Assembly (NCBI GenBank): GCA_003559555.1
Contig: PWLA01000129.1
Span: 1 to 39,783 of the forward strand
Source: Gemmatimonadota bacterium
GTDB lineage: Bacteria > Gemmatimonadota > Gemmatimonadetes > Longimicrobiales > Gaopeijiaceae
Reading direction: 5' to 3'
Length of the DNA: 39,783 bases
Shown here: positions 38,618-39,783 of the stretch, piece after piece
How positions within the stretch are numbered: the stretch's first letter is position 1
How the letters are laid out: every line of letters begins with the position of its first letter
Translations under genes and position numbers: made by a program
Notes under the pieces: model-generated
What the model was told of the DNA's origin: nothing
The model's input: the letters and a program-made list of their open reading frames with translations, nothing else
Database searches by the model: none

Positions 38618-39604
38618 TCACCCGGCGGCCAGGATCTCCGCCAGGCGTTCCCGGGGAAGGTTTCCTCCGCTGAGCACGCCCACCACCGTCTTTCCGGCGA
38701 GTCGGTCCCTGAGCTGCAGGGCCGCGGCCAGGGGAGCGGCACCGGCGCCTTCCGCCACGAGCTTCGCTTCCTCGACCAGGAGCCGGACGGCGTCGTCGAT
38801 GGCCTCGTCCGAAACCAGGACGAAGTCCGCCAGCGTTTCGCGCATGACGGACATGGTGAGGGAGAAGGGCACGCGGGTGGCCAGTCCCTCGTGCACCGAA
38901 TCCATGCGGGGGTGGGGCGCGAGCTCTCCCGTCCGCCAGGCTTCGTAGGCACCCGGTGCCTCCCCCGACTGGACGCCGATGATCTCCGCCCCGGGACGCA
39001 GCTCACGCATCACGACGCCCTGACCCGCGGCGCCACTGCCTCCCCCCACCGGCACCAGGACCACGTCCACCTCGGGGAGATCCTCCACGATCTCCAGGGC
39101 CATGGTTCCCACCCCCGCCACCAGAAGGGGCTCATTGGCCGAATGGACGTAGCGGAACCCCTCGCGCCGTGCTTCCATCTCGCACGCTTCCCGGGCCTCA
39201 TCGAAGTCGCGCCCGTGCCGTCGAACTTCTGCGCCCAGCCGCTCCATGGCCCGAAGCTTTGCGGGGTTCGTTCGCTCAGCCGGCACGTAGATGACCACCG
39301 GCACGCCGAAGAGGCGCCCGGCGTAGGCCAGCGACTGGCCGTGATTGCCGGTGGAGGAGGCCACCAGGCCCGCTGCCCGCTCCTCCTGGGAGAGCTGAGC
39401 CACCAGGTTCACCCCGCCCCTCACCTTGAAGGCGCCCACCGGCTGCAGGTTCTCGCATTTGATCCAGTACTCGCAGCCCAGGAGCTCCGAGAGCTTTTCC
39501 GAGTGGACCAGGGGGGTGGGCCGCAGGTGGCGCGCGATGGTCTCCCGTGCGGCACGGACATCGGCCAGGGAGAGTGGGGAGGGGGGAGTGGACGCCATGG
39601 GCAT
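38618..39604 (-). CDS. PLP-dependent threonine dehydratase/serine racemase-family enzyme
   Basis: A 328-aa fold-type II PLP enzyme. I take ATG 39604 (ATG 39598 is also possible); the longer frame crosses the promoter-like site. The PLP lysine is K60 (CENLQPVGAFKVRGG), the substrate loop is STGNHGQ at 84-90, and the phosphate-binding loop is GGGSGAAG at 187-194. There is no ACT regulatory domain, so it is the catabolic, TdcB-like or serine-racemase-like form, not the biosynthetic IlvA. Likely reaction: threonine or serine to 2-oxoacid plus ammonia. It is the first gene of the minus-strand block, 106 bp before the S9 peptidase. Confidence 0.9.
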   Translation of the reverse strand: MPMASTPPSPLSLADVRAARETIARHLRPTPLVHSEKLSELLGCEYWIKCENLQPVGAFKVRGGVNLVAQLSQEERAAGLVASSTGNHGQSLAYAGRLFGVPVVIYVPAERTNPAKLRAMERLGAEVRRHGRDFDEAREACEMEARREGFRYVHSANEPLLVAGVGTMALEIVEDLPEVDVVLVPVGGGSGAAGQGVVMRELRPGAEIIGVQSGEAPGAYEAWRTGELAPHPRMDSVHEGLATRVPFSLTMSVMRETLADFVLVSDEAIDDAVRLLVEEAKLVAEGAGAAPLAAALQLRDRLAGKTVVGVLSGGNLPRERLAEILAAG

Positions 39605-39648
39605 GATCGAGGGTCGGGGGGACGGGGGCACAGAACAGGGGGCGCCGG

Positions 39649-39676
39649 AGTATATTTTCGGAGTTCGTCCGGTCCA
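39649..39676 (-). promoter_or_regulatory. candidate sigma-70-type promoter of the dehydratase
   Basis: On the minus strand TGGACC (-35, four of six) and TATACT (-10, five of six) are separated by 16 bp. The -10 lies about 45 bp before the start at 39604, which would leave a leader of roughly 38 nt. The AT-rich hexamer stands out in this GC-rich DNA. Beyond it, to 39783, I see no gene. Confidence 0.5.
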
Positions 39677-39783
39677 CGGGAAAGGTTCGAGCACGGCACG
39701 CCGAAAACTGGCCTGACGCGGCCCGGAACGAAACCGTCATTGAGGAACTCTTGCTTGCTTCCCGCACGGCCCGGGCACCCTCC

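Noticed and set aside
35944-38673. 909-codon plus-strand open frame across the S9 peptidase
   Set aside because: It is antisense to a peptidase with an intact catalytic triad, has no ribosome site, and its composition is typical of a complement frame.
1-39783. CRISPR array, tRNA or rRNA genes, insertion sequence ends
   Set aside because: No regularly spaced repeats, no cloverleaf-like segments, no rRNA-like blocks and no transposase or terminal inverted repeats were seen.

Overview
The window is about 39.8 kb of high-GC bacterial DNA. It is densely packed and rich in exported proteins: lipoproteins, Tat substrates, outer-membrane barrels, beta-lactamase-fold serine hydrolases, an S9 peptidase and two TolB/FlgO-TPR membrane proteins. 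This gene content, the GC-rich codon use and the DUF5916 barrel suggest a Gemmatimonadota-like (Longimicrobiales-type) bacterium. That placement is inference from gene style; no rRNA or tRNA marker gene is present.

Left end (1-3.6 kb): a decayed zone. It holds an SDR pseudogene with an internal deletion, a FitA/VapB-type antitoxin whose VapC partner survives only as its last ~22 codons in another frame, a small helical protein, and an operator-like palindrome. 3.3-11 kb: two paralogous membrane-anchored TolB-like/TPR proteins flank an exported serine hydrolase, followed by a DUF5916 outer-membrane protein. 11-12.4 kb: two small membrane proteins.

12.7-19.1 kb: the standout locus, a nine-gene minus-strand operon with ATGA overlaps at seven of its eight junctions. 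Its order is MnhE-MnhF-MnhG-DUF4040-(MbhE+MnhB fusion)-MnhC-MnhD-MnhD-MnhD. This is the ion-translocating module of the Mrp antiporter and of membrane-bound hydrogenase (MbhA-H), but without the large MrpA/NuoL-type subunit, without hydrogenase subunits, and with three MnhD-type subunits. One of these lacks the TM8-region lysine present in its sisters.

19.3-31.7 kb: an SDR dehydrogenase; a lyase-like beta-propeller with a heme-binding partner; a barrel protein; an amidohydrolase lipoprotein coupled to a DUF1499 lipoprotein; a second serine hydrolase; a stand-alone RuvC-fold nuclease; and a trypsin-fold protease lipoprotein. The last is divergent from a DUF1326 protein with a His/Asp-rich loop, a TlpA-like thioredoxin follows, and then come a lipoprotein cytochrome c and a DUF2267 protein.

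31.9-39.7 kb: a Pro/Asp/Glu-rich small protein, then a minus-strand block transcribed from right to left: PLP-dependent threonine dehydratase/serine racemase family enzyme, S9 peptidase, [2Fe-2S] subunit and molybdopterin subunit of an exported two-subunit molybdenum hydroxylase, and a Tat-exported NAD-dependent epimerase-like protein. The hydroxylase has no FAD subunit, so its electrons probably leave through a cytochrome or quinone route. Several long open frames antisense to these genes are GC-rich artefacts.
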